A stretch of 11,471 nucleotides of DNA from an uncultured Mailhella sp. (GTDB lineage Bacteria; Desulfobacterota; Desulfovibrionia; Desulfovibrionales; Desulfovibrionaceae), in NCBI GenBank assembly GCA_910578585.1, contig CAJTRG010000025.1, forward strand, positions 1 through 11,471, given 5' to 3'. Below the pieces are notes generated by a model. That model had not been told where the DNA came from. It searched no databases and saw nothing but the letters and a program-made list of their open reading frames with translations. Positions 1-7,113 of the stretch are shown in pieces (the stretch's first letter is position 1; each line of letters starts with the position of its first letter). Position numbers and translations under genes: made by a program.

Positions 1-313
1 CTTTATATCATAACTTAAAAACAATTAAAAGAAAAATTTAGAAACACACCCTAGTATAGTTTTTGCAAAAAAAGTTATCGGTATTTATTATGTTTTTTTG
101 TATGTAATATTTTTATCGTGTTATAAGTATTGGGGTATTGTTTTGGGGATTTATAACACTCATTTTACTGCATCTTGTTTAATTTTTTTTTATCTTTCAA
201 CTTTTGGATTATCAATAATTTTTTAGACTTTTTTTAGGAAAGTTCTCAATCTGCCTGCCTTATCTCAATGATTAAATATGAAAAAATTTAATTTTACGTG
301 TGTAACATTTATT

Positions 314-342
314 TTGCTTTTCTTTTAAACTGAGTTTATAAA
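314..342 (+). promoter_or_regulatory. Candidate sigma-70-type promoter for dsbD
   Basis: A -35-like TTGCTT (314-319, three of six consensus bases) is separated by 17 bp from a -10-like TATAAA (337-342, five of six). Transcription would start near 349, just ahead of the ribosome-binding site, giving a leader of only about 11 nt. The spacing is ideal and the position fits. The -35 box is poor, however, and such matches are common in AT-rich DNA. Confidence 0.4.
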
Positions 343-350
343 ATGTCTGT

Positions 351-357
351 GAGGAAA
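351..357 (+). promoter_or_regulatory. Ribosome-binding site of dsbD
   Basis: GAGGAAA lies just upstream of the ATG at 360, with four bases between GAGGA and the start codon. It is the strongest Shine-Dalgarno match seen before any gene in the window. It supports 360 as the start, as does the signal peptide that begins directly at this methionine. Confidence 0.7.
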
Positions 358-359
358 GC

Positions 360-2354
360 ATGAAAGTATTGCGGATTATTTTAAGTTTATTTCTTTTCTG
401 GTTAGTGCCGTATTGTGCGTTTGCGCAGGATAAAGATCCTTATGCCGTGGACTGCACATGGGTACTTAAGGATAATGCCGCTATTCTCTGTCTTAGCCTT
501 AGTCCGGAAAATGGTTATTATACCTATGCTCCTCAGCAGGAAAATGTATATCCGACTAAAATTTACATCCATGCAGAAAGTGCTTTAACAGAAAATTTAC
601 AGGAAATTCCTTGCCTTTTTCCTTTGGGAACTTGGAAAAATGATATAAATTCAGGACAAAAAATTCGTGTGTTTGAGGGAACAACACGGATTTATTTGTT
701 GTTTCCAAAACAAGACGAAGGGCAATATAATGGAACTGTTGAAATTTCTTTGCTTGCCTGTTCAAAGGAACACTGTTTGCCCATTAGTTTGCAAAAAACA
801 GTGTCTTCTGTCCCAGCCATTGCTGTAAACAGTTTTCAATATAAGAATGAATTAGAAAATCTTCTTGATGCCTACACGCAAAAACAGCTTGCCGGAGAAC
901 AACTTGCCTGGGCAACATACAGACAAAAGACAAAATCTGTTTTTTCTGTTGAGAGTCAAGAAAATATACAGCAGAATAAAGAAGAAAATTCATTAGCAGA
1001 AAATGGCAATCTTGAAGCGTTTTCTTTGGAAAATCTCAAAGCACAGGCTGAAAAAGGTTTTTCTGTACAGCAACCAAAGCAGGAAAATACACAGCTTGAA
1101 AGCAATACAGATTTTTCTTTTTCTGTTCGTCCTTTTTATCAGCAATTGGAAGTACAAAGTCTTGTCAAAGCCATATTTTTCGGCATTATTGCAGGTTTTA
1201 TTTTGAATTTTATGCCTTGCGTGCTTCCGGTAATTGCTTTAAAACTCCATGCCTTGTTGGGTGTTTCAAAAGAATTTTCCATACAGGAGCAGCGTTCTTT
1301 TAGAGCGCAAATGATCTTTTTTGCTCTGGGAATTTTGACCTGGTTTATTGTTTTAGCCTTTCTTTTTGGAGGTCTGGGCCTGACCTGGGGGCAGCTTTTC
1401 CAGGAATATTGGCTCATGCTTGGCTTATGCGTTTTGGTTTTTGTGCTTGCTCTTTCATTATTTGATGTTTTTCATTTGCCCATCATTAATATACGGGCAG
1501 AGGAGCAGAAAAATGTAAAACTGGATGCATTCTTGAGTGGATTTTTAGCCACTATTTTAGCAACTCCCTGCAGCGGGCCTTTGTTGGGCGGGGTTTTGGG
1601 CTTTGTGCTGACGCAGGCTTTTGGGGTGATTGTGCTTGTTTTTGTGTGCATGGGGCTGGGTATGGCTTTGCCGTATGTCCTTTTTGCCTGTAAGCCTCGT
1701 TTAGCGGCCGTTATGCCTAAAGCGGGAAATTGGCTTTTGCTTATGGAAAAAATTCTGGCATTTTTCCTCTTGGGTACGGCGCTGTATTTATTTTCTCTTT
1801 TGCCGGATTTCTTGCATGTCAGGGCGCTTGTTTTGCTTTTTGTTCTTTGTGTGTGCTTGTATATATGGGGAAAATGGGCAAGCCTTGTGCTTGTCAAAAA
1901 GCAAAAATGGCTGGCAGGGGCTGGACTTTGTCTTTGTGTATTTATGTGTTTTTATTATCTTTTTATCCAATCTGTACAAAAGGATAAAATTTCTTTTTGG
2001 CAGGAATTTCAGCCTCAGCAGTTTGTACAGGATTTAGGGCAAAAAACATTGCTGGTGAAATTTACGGCTGACTGGTGTCCCACCTGCAAAGTGCTGGAAC
2101 AAACAGTCTTTACAGAGAAAAATATGCAGTCTTTAGCGAACATTGCCAACACACAGGATGAAATTGCCTTTCTTTTGGTGGATATGTCTCAATTTGAGGA
2201 AGAAAAGCAAAAACTTCTGACGTCGCTGGGCAGTGCAAGTATTCCATTTTTGGCCGTCTTCCCAAAGAATAATCCATATCAGCCCTTCATTGTGCGGGAT
2301 GTGTATACTTTCAGCATGACCCGGCAGGTTTTGGAAAAAGCTGTTCAAGAATAG
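360..2354 (+). CDS. dsbD: Thiol:disulfide interchange protein DsbD
   Basis: This inner-membrane reductase passes electrons from cytoplasmic thioredoxin to periplasmic thiol proteins through three cysteine pairs. All three pairs are visible. The N-terminal periplasmic domain carries Cys134 and Cys139 (CSKEHC). The membrane core carries Cys287 in PCVLP and Cys404 in ATPCSGP. The C-terminal thioredoxin-like domain carries Cys573 and Cys576 in WCPTC. A signal peptide with likely cleavage after AFA (residue 22) precedes the first domain, and about eight hydrophobic segments span residues 270-540. At 664 residues it is longer than E. coli DsbD (about 565). Part of the excess is a Gln/Glu/Asn-rich linker at roughly 190-255, between the first domain and the membrane part. 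The start follows a good ribosome-binding site. The next gene begins 15 bp downstream, so co-transcription is likely. The family call is firm. The downstream partner (DsbC/DsbG-like, CcmG-like or other) cannot be read from this window. Confidence 0.93.
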   Translation: MKVLRIILSLFLFWLVPYCAFAQDKDPYAVDCTWVLKDNAAILCLSLSPENGYYTYAPQQENVYPTKIYIHAESALTENLQEIPCLFPLGTWKNDINSGQKIRVFEGTTRIYLLFPKQDEGQYNGTVEISLLACSKEHCLPISLQKTVSSVPAIAVNSFQYKNELENLLDAYTQKQLAGEQLAWATYRQKTKSVFSVESQENIQQNKEENSLAENGNLEAFSLENLKAQAEKGFSVQQPKQENTQLESNTDFSFSVRPFYQQLEVQSLVKAIFFGIIAGFILNFMPCVLPVIALKLHALLGVSKEFSIQEQRSFRAQMIFFALGILTWFIVLAFLFGGLGLTWGQLFQEYWLMLGLCVLVFVLALSLFDVFHLPIINIRAEEQKNVKLDAFLSGFLATILATPCSGPLLGGVLGFVLTQAFGVIVLVFVCMGLGMALPYVLFACKPRLAAVMPKAGNWLLLMEKILAFFLLGTALYLFSLLPDFLHVRALVLLFVLCVCLYIWGKWASLVLVKKQKWLAGAGLCLCVFMCFYYLFIQSVQKDKISFWQEFQPQQFVQDLGQKTLLVKFTADWCPTCKVLEQTVFTEKNMQSLANIANTQDEIAFLLVDMSQFEEEKQKLLTSLGSASIPFLAVFPKNNPYQPFIVRDVYTFSMTRQVLEKAVQE

Positions 2355-2369
2355 TTTGGAAAATAAAAT

Positions 2370-3161
2370 ATGCAGGAAAATCAAGAAGAATTAACCCGGT
2401 TTTGTGCACGATTATTGGAATTATTGCTGGATATTACCGTGACATTAATCATCTCTGCCGCCCATGCGGGAAAGACGGTGCGCATAATCAAGCGCTTTGC
2501 CAAAGCCTATGGCTTTGATGTGTATCTGATGATGCAGACCAAAAGTGTTATTTTGACGCTGACTTATGCACAGGATCACAATATTCAGCACACGGCAATA
2601 CGGCATATCCCCAGTTTGGCGCTGAATTTTTATTTTCAAAATATGCTCAGCCGTCTCAGCTGGTATGTGCATGATAATCCTGTATCGCTTGAGGAACTGG
2701 AGGCAAAGTACCGCGAAATAATTGCCACAAGGCGCTATCCGTATTTCTTTGTGCTGACAGCTACAGCTCTGGCCAATATGGGATTTTGCCGGCTTTTTGG
2801 CGGGGATTTTTATGCCATGTTTTTTGTTTTTGCAGGCACGGCGCTGGCGTTTTACAGCCGAACAGCGCTGCAAAAATTTGAAATAAATCACCTTATTGTG
2901 ATTGTGCTGACTGCATTTATCAGTTCCTTTATTGCCGGCTGTACGGTTTTATTTTCTTTGGGCAGAACTCCTTCCATTGCTCTTGCCACCAGTGTATTAT
3001 TTTTAATTCCCGGAGTTCCGCTGATTAATTCTCTGGTTGAAATTTTGGAAGGGCATGTGCTGAATGGCATTGAAAAATTGATGAATTCCTGCACAATCAT
3101 TGTTTGTATTGCCCTCGGCTTATTGCTGACCTTAGTTATTTTGGGGATAGAAAATCTATGA
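2370..3161 (+). CDS. Threonine/serine exporter ThrE family, large N-terminal half
   Basis: This 263-residue protein matches the larger half of split ThrE-type exporters (the former DUF1212 family, PF06738), which export threonine, serine or related small metabolites across the inner membrane. Residues 1-125 look cytoplasmic. They hold the family's helix with a SAAHAGKTVRIIKR segment, which takes the place of the usual GA(E/H)T-R-V signature. About five hydrophobic segments follow at 125-260, with the conserved IPGVPLIN motif at 213-220. A weak ribosome-binding site (TTTGGAAA, nine bases from GGA to ATG) precedes the start. The gene lies 15 bp after dsbD, and its stop codon overlaps the start of the second half in the sequence ATGA, so the two halves are probably translationally coupled. 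The substrate is not provable from sequence. Confidence 0.85.
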   Translation: MQENQEELTRFCARLLELLLDITVTLIISAAHAGKTVRIIKRFAKAYGFDVYLMMQTKSVILTLTYAQDHNIQHTAIRHIPSLALNFYFQNMLSRLSWYVHDNPVSLEELEAKYREIIATRRYPYFFVLTATALANMGFCRLFGGDFYAMFFVFAGTALAFYSRTALQKFEINHLIVIVLTAFISSFIAGCTVLFSLGRTPSIALATSVLFLIPGVPLINSLVEILEGHVLNGIEKLMNSCTIIVCIALGLLLTLVILGIENL

Positions 3162-3661
3162 GTACGGCGCAAGTTTTGTTGATTTTTGAAGATATGCTTT
3201 TTTCGTTTTTAGCAGCTTTTGGTTTTGGTTCACTTTCTAATCCTCCGTTTAAGGCTTTGCTTTGTGCCGGTTTTCTGGGAGCTTTTGGGCATGGCCTGCG
3301 CTATTTTTTAATCAATATGTGCTCTGTCCATATAGTGCCGGCCTCTTTTTTAGCCGCGCTTTGCGTGGGATTTTCAGCTTTTTTTGTGGCAAAGAAAATG
3401 CATACCCTTGTTGAAGTGTTTACGTTTCCTGCTGTTCTTCCCATGATTCCCGGCATTCCTGCTTATAATACTATGATTTCTTTAGTAAAATTTTTAAATG
3501 CCAGTCAGGAAACAGGGCATCAGTATTTGGAACAGGTTTTCTATAATGGCTTTTTGGCATTATTTATTTTATCAGCTCTTGTGCTGGGCATTTTGTTTCC
3601 GTATCTTTTGGTTTGTAAAAAGTGCTGGGCAATTTCCCGGCATGCATATGATAAAAAATAA
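3158..3661 (+). CDS. Threonine/serine exporter ThrE family, small C-terminal half
   Basis: This 167-residue membrane protein matches the small partner of two-gene ThrE exporters (ThrE_2 type, PF12821). It has about four to five hydrophobic segments and its own IPGIPAYN motif at 97-104, mirroring IPGVPLIN in the large half. The paired motifs fit a duplicated transport fold shared between two chains. I chose the ATG at 3158 over an in-frame one at 3104. It gives the usual ATGA overlap with the preceding stop, has GGGGA at 3143-3147 as a possible ribosome-binding site, and yields a protein that starts like other family members. The last residues (KKCWAISRHAYDKK) form a short basic tail. No clear terminator follows. 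The function should be taken together with the large half, and the substrate is unproven. Confidence 0.83.
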   Translation: MSTAQVLLIFEDMLFSFLAAFGFGSLSNPPFKALLCAGFLGAFGHGLRYFLINMCSVHIVPASFLAALCVGFSAFFVAKKMHTLVEVFTFPAVLPMIPGIPAYNTMISLVKFLNASQETGHQYLEQVFYNGFLALFILSALVLGILFPYLLVCKKCWAISRHAYDKK

Positions 3662-3682
3662 TGCAGGGAAAAAAATATTAAA

Positions 3683-3711
3683 TTGTAAATAATTTCCTTG
3701 AATAATATAAA
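3683..3711 (+). promoter_or_regulatory. Candidate promoter for the SulP gene
   Basis: TTGTAA (3683-3688, four of six consensus bases) and TATAAA (3706-3711, five of six) are spaced by exactly 17 bp. The start of transcription would fall near 3718, leaving a leader of about 60 nt before the ATG at 3778. The second box sits in AATAATATAAA, an 11-mer that recurs 13 bp downstream at 3714-3724, giving a second TATAAA at 3719-3724. A separate promoter fits the 116-bp gap after the exporter genes. The evidence is pattern only. Confidence 0.45.
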
Positions 3712-3724
3712 GAAATAATATAAA
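3701..3724 (+). repeat. Tandem 11-bp direct repeat AATAATATAAA, 13-bp period
   Basis: Two identical copies of AATAATATAAA lie at 3701-3711 and 3714-3724, separated by GA. Each copy contains a TATAAA box. They could be two alternative -10 elements, a repeated protein-binding site spaced slightly more than one helical turn, or chance in AT-rich DNA. Confidence 0.7.
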
Positions 3725-3777
3725 TTTTTGAAGTTTCTTGTTTCTCTTTATTTACTTTAATTTGGGGAAGTAACAGT

Positions 3778-5523
3778 ATGATTAAATCCATAGCAAAAGC
3801 GATTGCGCAAACTCGTTTCCGCATGTCACACCGCAATACCTTTGCCCACTTGCACAAGGAAGAAATGGCTCATTTAGACCCATTATATCCCAAAATTTTC
3901 AGTGTTTTTCACGGTGAGTACACCTTTAATGATTTATTTAAAGATATTGTGGCGGGCATAACGGTTGGTATTGTTGCCATGCCGCTGGCTATGGCTTTTG
4001 CGATTGGTTCTGGGGTTACGCCTCTGCAAGGCCTTTATACTGCCATTATTGCCGGCATTTTGATTGGCTTTTTGGGCGGTAGCCGTTTTCAGGTCAGCGG
4101 CCCTACTGGTGCTTTTGTTATTATTATTTATGGAATTGTGTATCGCCATGGTTACGACGGGCTTGTAATTACCACCTTTATGGCGGGCGGTATGCTGGCG
4201 CTGGCGGGATTTTTCAGGCTGGGCTCCATTATTAAATATATTCCGTATCCTGTGACAACCGGCTTTACAGCAGGGATTGCGCTGACGATTTTTTCTTCCC
4301 AAATGGGTGATTTCTTTGGTTTATCCTTAACCCAGGTTCCACCGGATTTTATTTCCAAATGGGCATTGTATTTTTCAGAGATGTCTAATTTGCACCCTGC
4401 AACCTTTGGTATTGCCCTGGGTACGCTTATTTTGATGTTCCTGATCCGCTTTTATCTGCCCCGTATTCCTGCGCCTGTTGTGGGTGTTTTGGTTGGGGGC
4501 GTGATTGTTTGGGCATTTAATCTGCCTGTTGAAACCATTGCTGCCCGTTATGGAGAAATTCCTGCGGCACTTCCAACCTTCCAGCCCATTGATGTATCTT
4601 TGGAACGTATTATTGCCCTTTTCCCCGACGCCATTACTATCGCTATTTTGGCTGGTCTCGAATCCTTGCTGACCTGCGTTGTGGCGGACAGTATGACCGG
4701 GGACAGACACTATTCCAATATGGAACTGATTGCCCAGGGCACGGGTAATATTGCCTGTGCGCTCTTCGGCGGTATTCCTGCAACAGGCGCTATAGCCAGA
4801 ACTGCAACCAATATCGGCAGCGGTGCAAAAAGCCCTGTTTCTGCTATTATTCACGGTTTTACCGTGCTTGCGTTTGTGCTTTGGCTGTCTCCTTTGACTT
4901 CTGCCATTCCGCTGGCCTGTCTTGCGGCAGTTATGGTGATCACTTCCTATGGTATGCTTGAAATCAACGCCATTAAAAATATTTTGCGCGGGCCAAAATC
5001 TGACTGGTCTGTTATGCTTTTGACTTTCTTGCTGACTGTGCTTGTTGACCTGACGGTTGCAGTATACGTGGGCGTGCTTTTGGCTTCTCTGCTCTTTATG
5101 CGTCGCATGAGCGTGATGAGCTCTATCGAAGCTTTGGATGAAAATGACGTTGTGCACGATTATGATGAAAGTCTTGTCAATCAGGAAGATTTGCCAAAGG
5201 GCGTTTTTGTCTATTCTATTTCAGGGCCATTCTTCTTTGGTATGGTCGACAGATTCCAAAATATGTTTATGCGCCGCAACCCTGATATTAAGGTTTATAT
5301 CCTGTATATGCGTGATGTTCCTGCGATCGACGCCACAGGTATTCACGTTTTGGAAGCATTTTTGGCGCACAGAAAGTCCCATGATTTTCATGTAATTATT
5401 GCCAACCCGCCGGTACGCACGCGCCGTATTTTGAAGAAGATGGGTATCTTGGATGCTCTTGGTGAAAATAATATTTGCCACAGCCTCAAGGCAGCAATTA
5501 TGCGTGCGCAGCATTTATTATAA
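3778..5523 (+). CDS. SulP/SLC26 family anion transporter with STAS domain
   Basis: This is an inner-membrane transporter of the SulP (SLC26) family, whose members move sulfate, bicarbonate, C4-dicarboxylates or other anions. After about 45 cytoplasmic residues, the transmembrane part runs to about residue 445. It shows the family signatures SGPTGAF (107-113), ESLLTCVVADSMTGDRH (295-311) and, just after it, the FGGIPATGAIARTATN block. A cytoplasmic STAS domain follows at about 473-575, with DATG at 518-521 where anti-sigma-antagonist relatives have their DSSG phospho-site. The length of 581 is normal for the family. The start at 3778 is supported by GGGGAAG at 3764-3770 with seven bases of spacing. 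The gene appears to be its own transcription unit, with a promoter candidate upstream and a terminator hairpin 28 bp after the stop. Family membership is firm. Sulfate is a guess only, and no sulfate-assimilation gene lies beside it. Confidence 0.92.
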   Translation: MIKSIAKAIAQTRFRMSHRNTFAHLHKEEMAHLDPLYPKIFSVFHGEYTFNDLFKDIVAGITVGIVAMPLAMAFAIGSGVTPLQGLYTAIIAGILIGFLGGSRFQVSGPTGAFVIIIYGIVYRHGYDGLVITTFMAGGMLALAGFFRLGSIIKYIPYPVTTGFTAGIALTIFSSQMGDFFGLSLTQVPPDFISKWALYFSEMSNLHPATFGIALGTLILMFLIRFYLPRIPAPVVGVLVGGVIVWAFNLPVETIAARYGEIPAALPTFQPIDVSLERIIALFPDAITIAILAGLESLLTCVVADSMTGDRHYSNMELIAQGTGNIACALFGGIPATGAIARTATNIGSGAKSPVSAIIHGFTVLAFVLWLSPLTSAIPLACLAAVMVITSYGMLEINAIKNILRGPKSDWSVMLLTFLLTVLVDLTVAVYVGVLLASLLFMRRMSVMSSIEALDENDVVHDYDESLVNQEDLPKGVFVYSISGPFFFGMVDRFQNMFMRRNPDIKVYILYMRDVPAIDATGIHVLEAFLAHRKSHDFHVIIANPPVRTRRILKKMGILDALGENNICHSLKAAIMRAQHLL

Positions 5524-5551
5524 AAATCAATAAATATTAAATAGTTATCTT

Positions 5552-5587
5552 AAAAACTTACAATTTGAAAAATAATTGTAAGTTTTT
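5552..5587 (+). terminator. Rho-independent-type terminator after the SulP gene
   Basis: There is a perfect 14-bp inverted repeat: AAAAACTTACAATT at 5552-5565 pairs with AATTGTAAGTTTTT at 5574-5587 around an 8-nt loop. The RNA core would be the 9-bp stem CTTACAATT/AATTGTAAG followed by TTTTTCTGTTTT. The A-run on the left arm makes it symmetrical, so it could also stop transcription from the other strand. The stem has only two G:C pairs, so the hairpin is weaker than a typical terminator, but the perfect pairing, the T-tract and the position right after a stop codon support the call. Confidence 0.72.
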
Positions 5588-5604
5588 CTGTTTTGTGCTA
5601 TCTT
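5576..5604 (+). promoter_or_regulatory. Candidate promoter of the efflux operon, overlapping the terminator
   Basis: TTGTAA (5576-5581) and TATCTT (5599-5604) are 17 bp apart, each matching four of six consensus bases. The -35-like box lies inside the right arm of the terminator hairpin. A start seven bases after the -10 box would be about 5611, which is the first base of the likely start codon, so the transcript would be leaderless. A perfect TATAAT also occurs at 5607-5612, but using it would place the transcript start after both ATG codons. Support is sequence pattern only. Confidence 0.35.
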
Positions 5605-5610
5605 TTTATA

Positions 5611-7113
5611 ATGATGAAAGAAAAAAGTACGTTACGGATATTTTCTCGGTTTGTTGTTATTGTTCTTGTTTTTCTTTGTTCTGGCTGCGGCACGCCAGTG
5701 CTCACAGATGAACAGCAAATCCAAGTACTTTCTTCTCCCATGCTGCAGGAATATTTTTATGATGATTTAGCGGCCTATCAAAAAGAACAGGACAGCAGCG
5801 AGCAAGCGGATAAAAATCTTTTGTGGTGGGAAACCTTTGCCAGTGAAGATTTAAATACCTTAGAAAAAATTGCCCTGAAAGAAAATTATGATATTTTGTC
5901 AGCCTATGCGCGGATGAGACAATCCGCTGCCGAGGCAAATATTGCGGAGAGCGCGTTTTTCCCGCTGATTACCCTTGGGGCATCGGCTGCAAAAAGTCAC
6001 AGTGAAACGAAAAATGAGAACACAGGACACTCTTCCAGTTCTTCTTCTGAACGTTATCGTCTGGAGGGCGGCGCTTCCTATGAAGTGGATTTATGGGGAC
6101 GCGTGCGTTCTGCCTATCGCGCTGATGCCATGCGTTTTATGGCGAGCCGTGATGATTGGCAGTCCGCTGCCATGACCATTTCCGCCAATGTTGCTGGTAC
6201 CTGGGCAGAATTATTAGGCAATCAAATCGAAACTGCTGTGTTAAAAGAACAGATCAATATCAATGAAAGTCTGGTGAAACTGCAAAAAGTCCGTTTTTCA
6301 AACTCCCTTGTCAGCAGTCTTGATGTTTTGCAGCAGGAAGAAGTGCTTGCAGCCTCTAAAGCGGAACTGCCTGATTTATTACAGAAAAGTTTAGAATTGA
6401 AAAACTCCTTGTGTATTTTACTCGGAAAAATTCCCGGAAATTTACCGGAATTTGCCATGGATGCGTCGCTGCCTGTGATTATGGCAATTCCAGAAGCAGG
6501 AATACCTGTGGATTTATTGCAGTATCGCCCTGATATTCGTGCTGCCTGGGCAAATGTGCAGGCCAGCCATTATGATTTGAATGAAGCCGAGGCAAATCGT
6601 TTTCCAAAACTGAATTTATCCTTTTCTCATATTTTCAGCGCGGCGCATATCGCGGATGTTTTGGAGAACTGGACAAACGAGCTTTTGGCAAGCTTGAATT
6701 ATACGTTTTTTGACGCGGGTGAAAAGAAATATCAGGTGGAAAGAATGCGGGCACAGGCAGAGCAGGCACTCTTAGCCTATATCAAGACCGTTGCCGAGGC
6801 CATTGCCGAAGTCAATAAAACCCTTGCTCAGGAATATTCACAGCAGGAAAAATTATCTCTTCTGGAAAAGCAATATGTTATGACAAAAAGTGCCACCCGT
6901 GGAGCGTTAAACTCCTACTTAGAGGGCTCAGAAGATATTATGCGCTTTTTAACGCTTCTGCAAAGTACGCAGGGTTTGGAAAGAACCATTGCCAGACAGC
7001 GGGTCAATGTTGTGCAAGTACGAATTAATCTCTATCGTTCCTTAGGAAATATGTATTTCCCGGAAGAGCAGGTTGCTTTGCTGACGCAAAAGGAAGATAT
7101 GCATGAAAAATAA
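5611..7113 (+). CDS. Outer-membrane efflux lipoprotein, NodT/OprM-type (TolC-like)
   Basis: This is the outer-membrane channel of a tripartite efflux pump. It has a hydrophobic signal ending in CSGC, with the lipidated cysteine expected at residue 26. The -3 position is Cys instead of the usual Leu, a slightly atypical lipobox. Two outer-membrane efflux repeats follow. Family signatures include WWETF (72-76), SSLDVLQQEEVL in the first half, GIPVDLLQYRPDIRAAW (297-313) and FFDAG (366-370). A serine-rich patch (SSSSSSE, near 142-148) lies in the region expected to form the extracellular part of the first beta hairpin. The protein is about 500 residues, normal for the family. I place the start at the ATG at 5611; the ATG at 5614 is equally possible. 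An in-frame TTG at 5593 would only add six residues and lies in the terminator tail. No Shine-Dalgarno sequence is visible. The stop overlaps the adaptor gene by 11 bp. Confidence 0.88.
   Translation: MMKEKSTLRIFSRFVVIVLVFLCSGCGTPVLTDEQQIQVLSSPMLQEYFYDDLAAYQKEQDSSEQADKNLLWWETFASEDLNTLEKIALKENYDILSAYARMRQSAAEANIAESAFFPLITLGASAAKSHSETKNENTGHSSSSSSERYRLEGGASYEVDLWGRVRSAYRADAMRFMASRDDWQSAAMTISANVAGTWAELLGNQIETAVLKEQININESLVKLQKVRFSNSLVSSLDVLQQEEVLAASKAELPDLLQKSLELKNSLCILLGKIPGNLPEFAMDASLPVIMAIPEAGIPVDLLQYRPDIRAAWANVQASHYDLNEAEANRFPKLNLSFSHIFSAAHIADVLENWTNELLASLNYTFFDAGEKKYQVERMRAQAEQALLAYIKTVAEAIAEVNKTLAQEYSQQEKLSLLEKQYVMTKSATRGALNSYLEGSEDIMRFLTLLQSTQGLERTIARQRVNVVQVRINLYRSLGNMYFPEEQVALLTQKEDMHEK

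Larger units (their letters stand above)
1..359. other. AT-rich intergenic region upstream of dsbD, no gene seen
   Basis: I find no convincing coding sequence on either strand and no tRNA-like or rRNA-like segment. The stretch is strongly AT-rich with many A and T runs. Visible structure includes a 12-bp palindrome TTTTTGCAAAAA at 60-71. A 7-bp inverted repeat GTTATAA/TTATAAC at 120-126 and 151-157 encloses two copies of TTGGGG (130-135 and 143-148). The 7-mer TCTCAAT occurs at 244-250 and 263-269, in the only pocket of higher GC. An AT-only inverted repeat ATTAAAT/ATTTAAT lies at 271-277 and 286-292. Some of these may be operator sites or the tail of the upstream unit, but in DNA this AT-rich most could be chance. 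Confidence 0.6.

Noticed and set aside
1..359. Possible small RNA, riboswitch or hidden small gene in the upstream region
   Set aside because: I could find no conserved riboswitch core, no tRNA-like fold and no open frame with a ribosome-binding site. Only short repeats are visible.
3104..3157. Upstream in-frame ATG for the small ThrE half
   Set aside because: It would force a 58-bp overlap with the large half. The ATG at 3158 gives the common ATGA overlap and a family-like N-terminus.
3636..3668. Imperfect inverted repeat CCCGGCAT/ATGCAGGG at the end of the exporter genes
   Set aside because: It has a mismatch, a 17-nt loop and is followed by A bases instead of T, so it does not look like a terminator on the + strand.
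4375..5157. A 260-codon open frame on the - strand inside the SulP gene
   Set aside because: It lies wholly antisense to a gene with clear family signatures. Its translation is His/Gln/Asn/Arg-rich with no recognisable domain, which is typical of a complementary-frame shadow.
5593..5610. TTG as an upstream start for the outer-membrane factor gene
   Set aside because: It adds only six residues ahead of the signal peptide, lies in the terminator T-rich tail and has no ribosome-binding site. ATG at 5611 or 5614 is more natural.
5607..5612. Perfect TATAAT hexamer just before the outer-membrane factor gene
   Set aside because: It overlaps the start codon at 5611. A transcript from it would begin after both candidate ATG codons, and no usable in-frame start follows before the lipobox.
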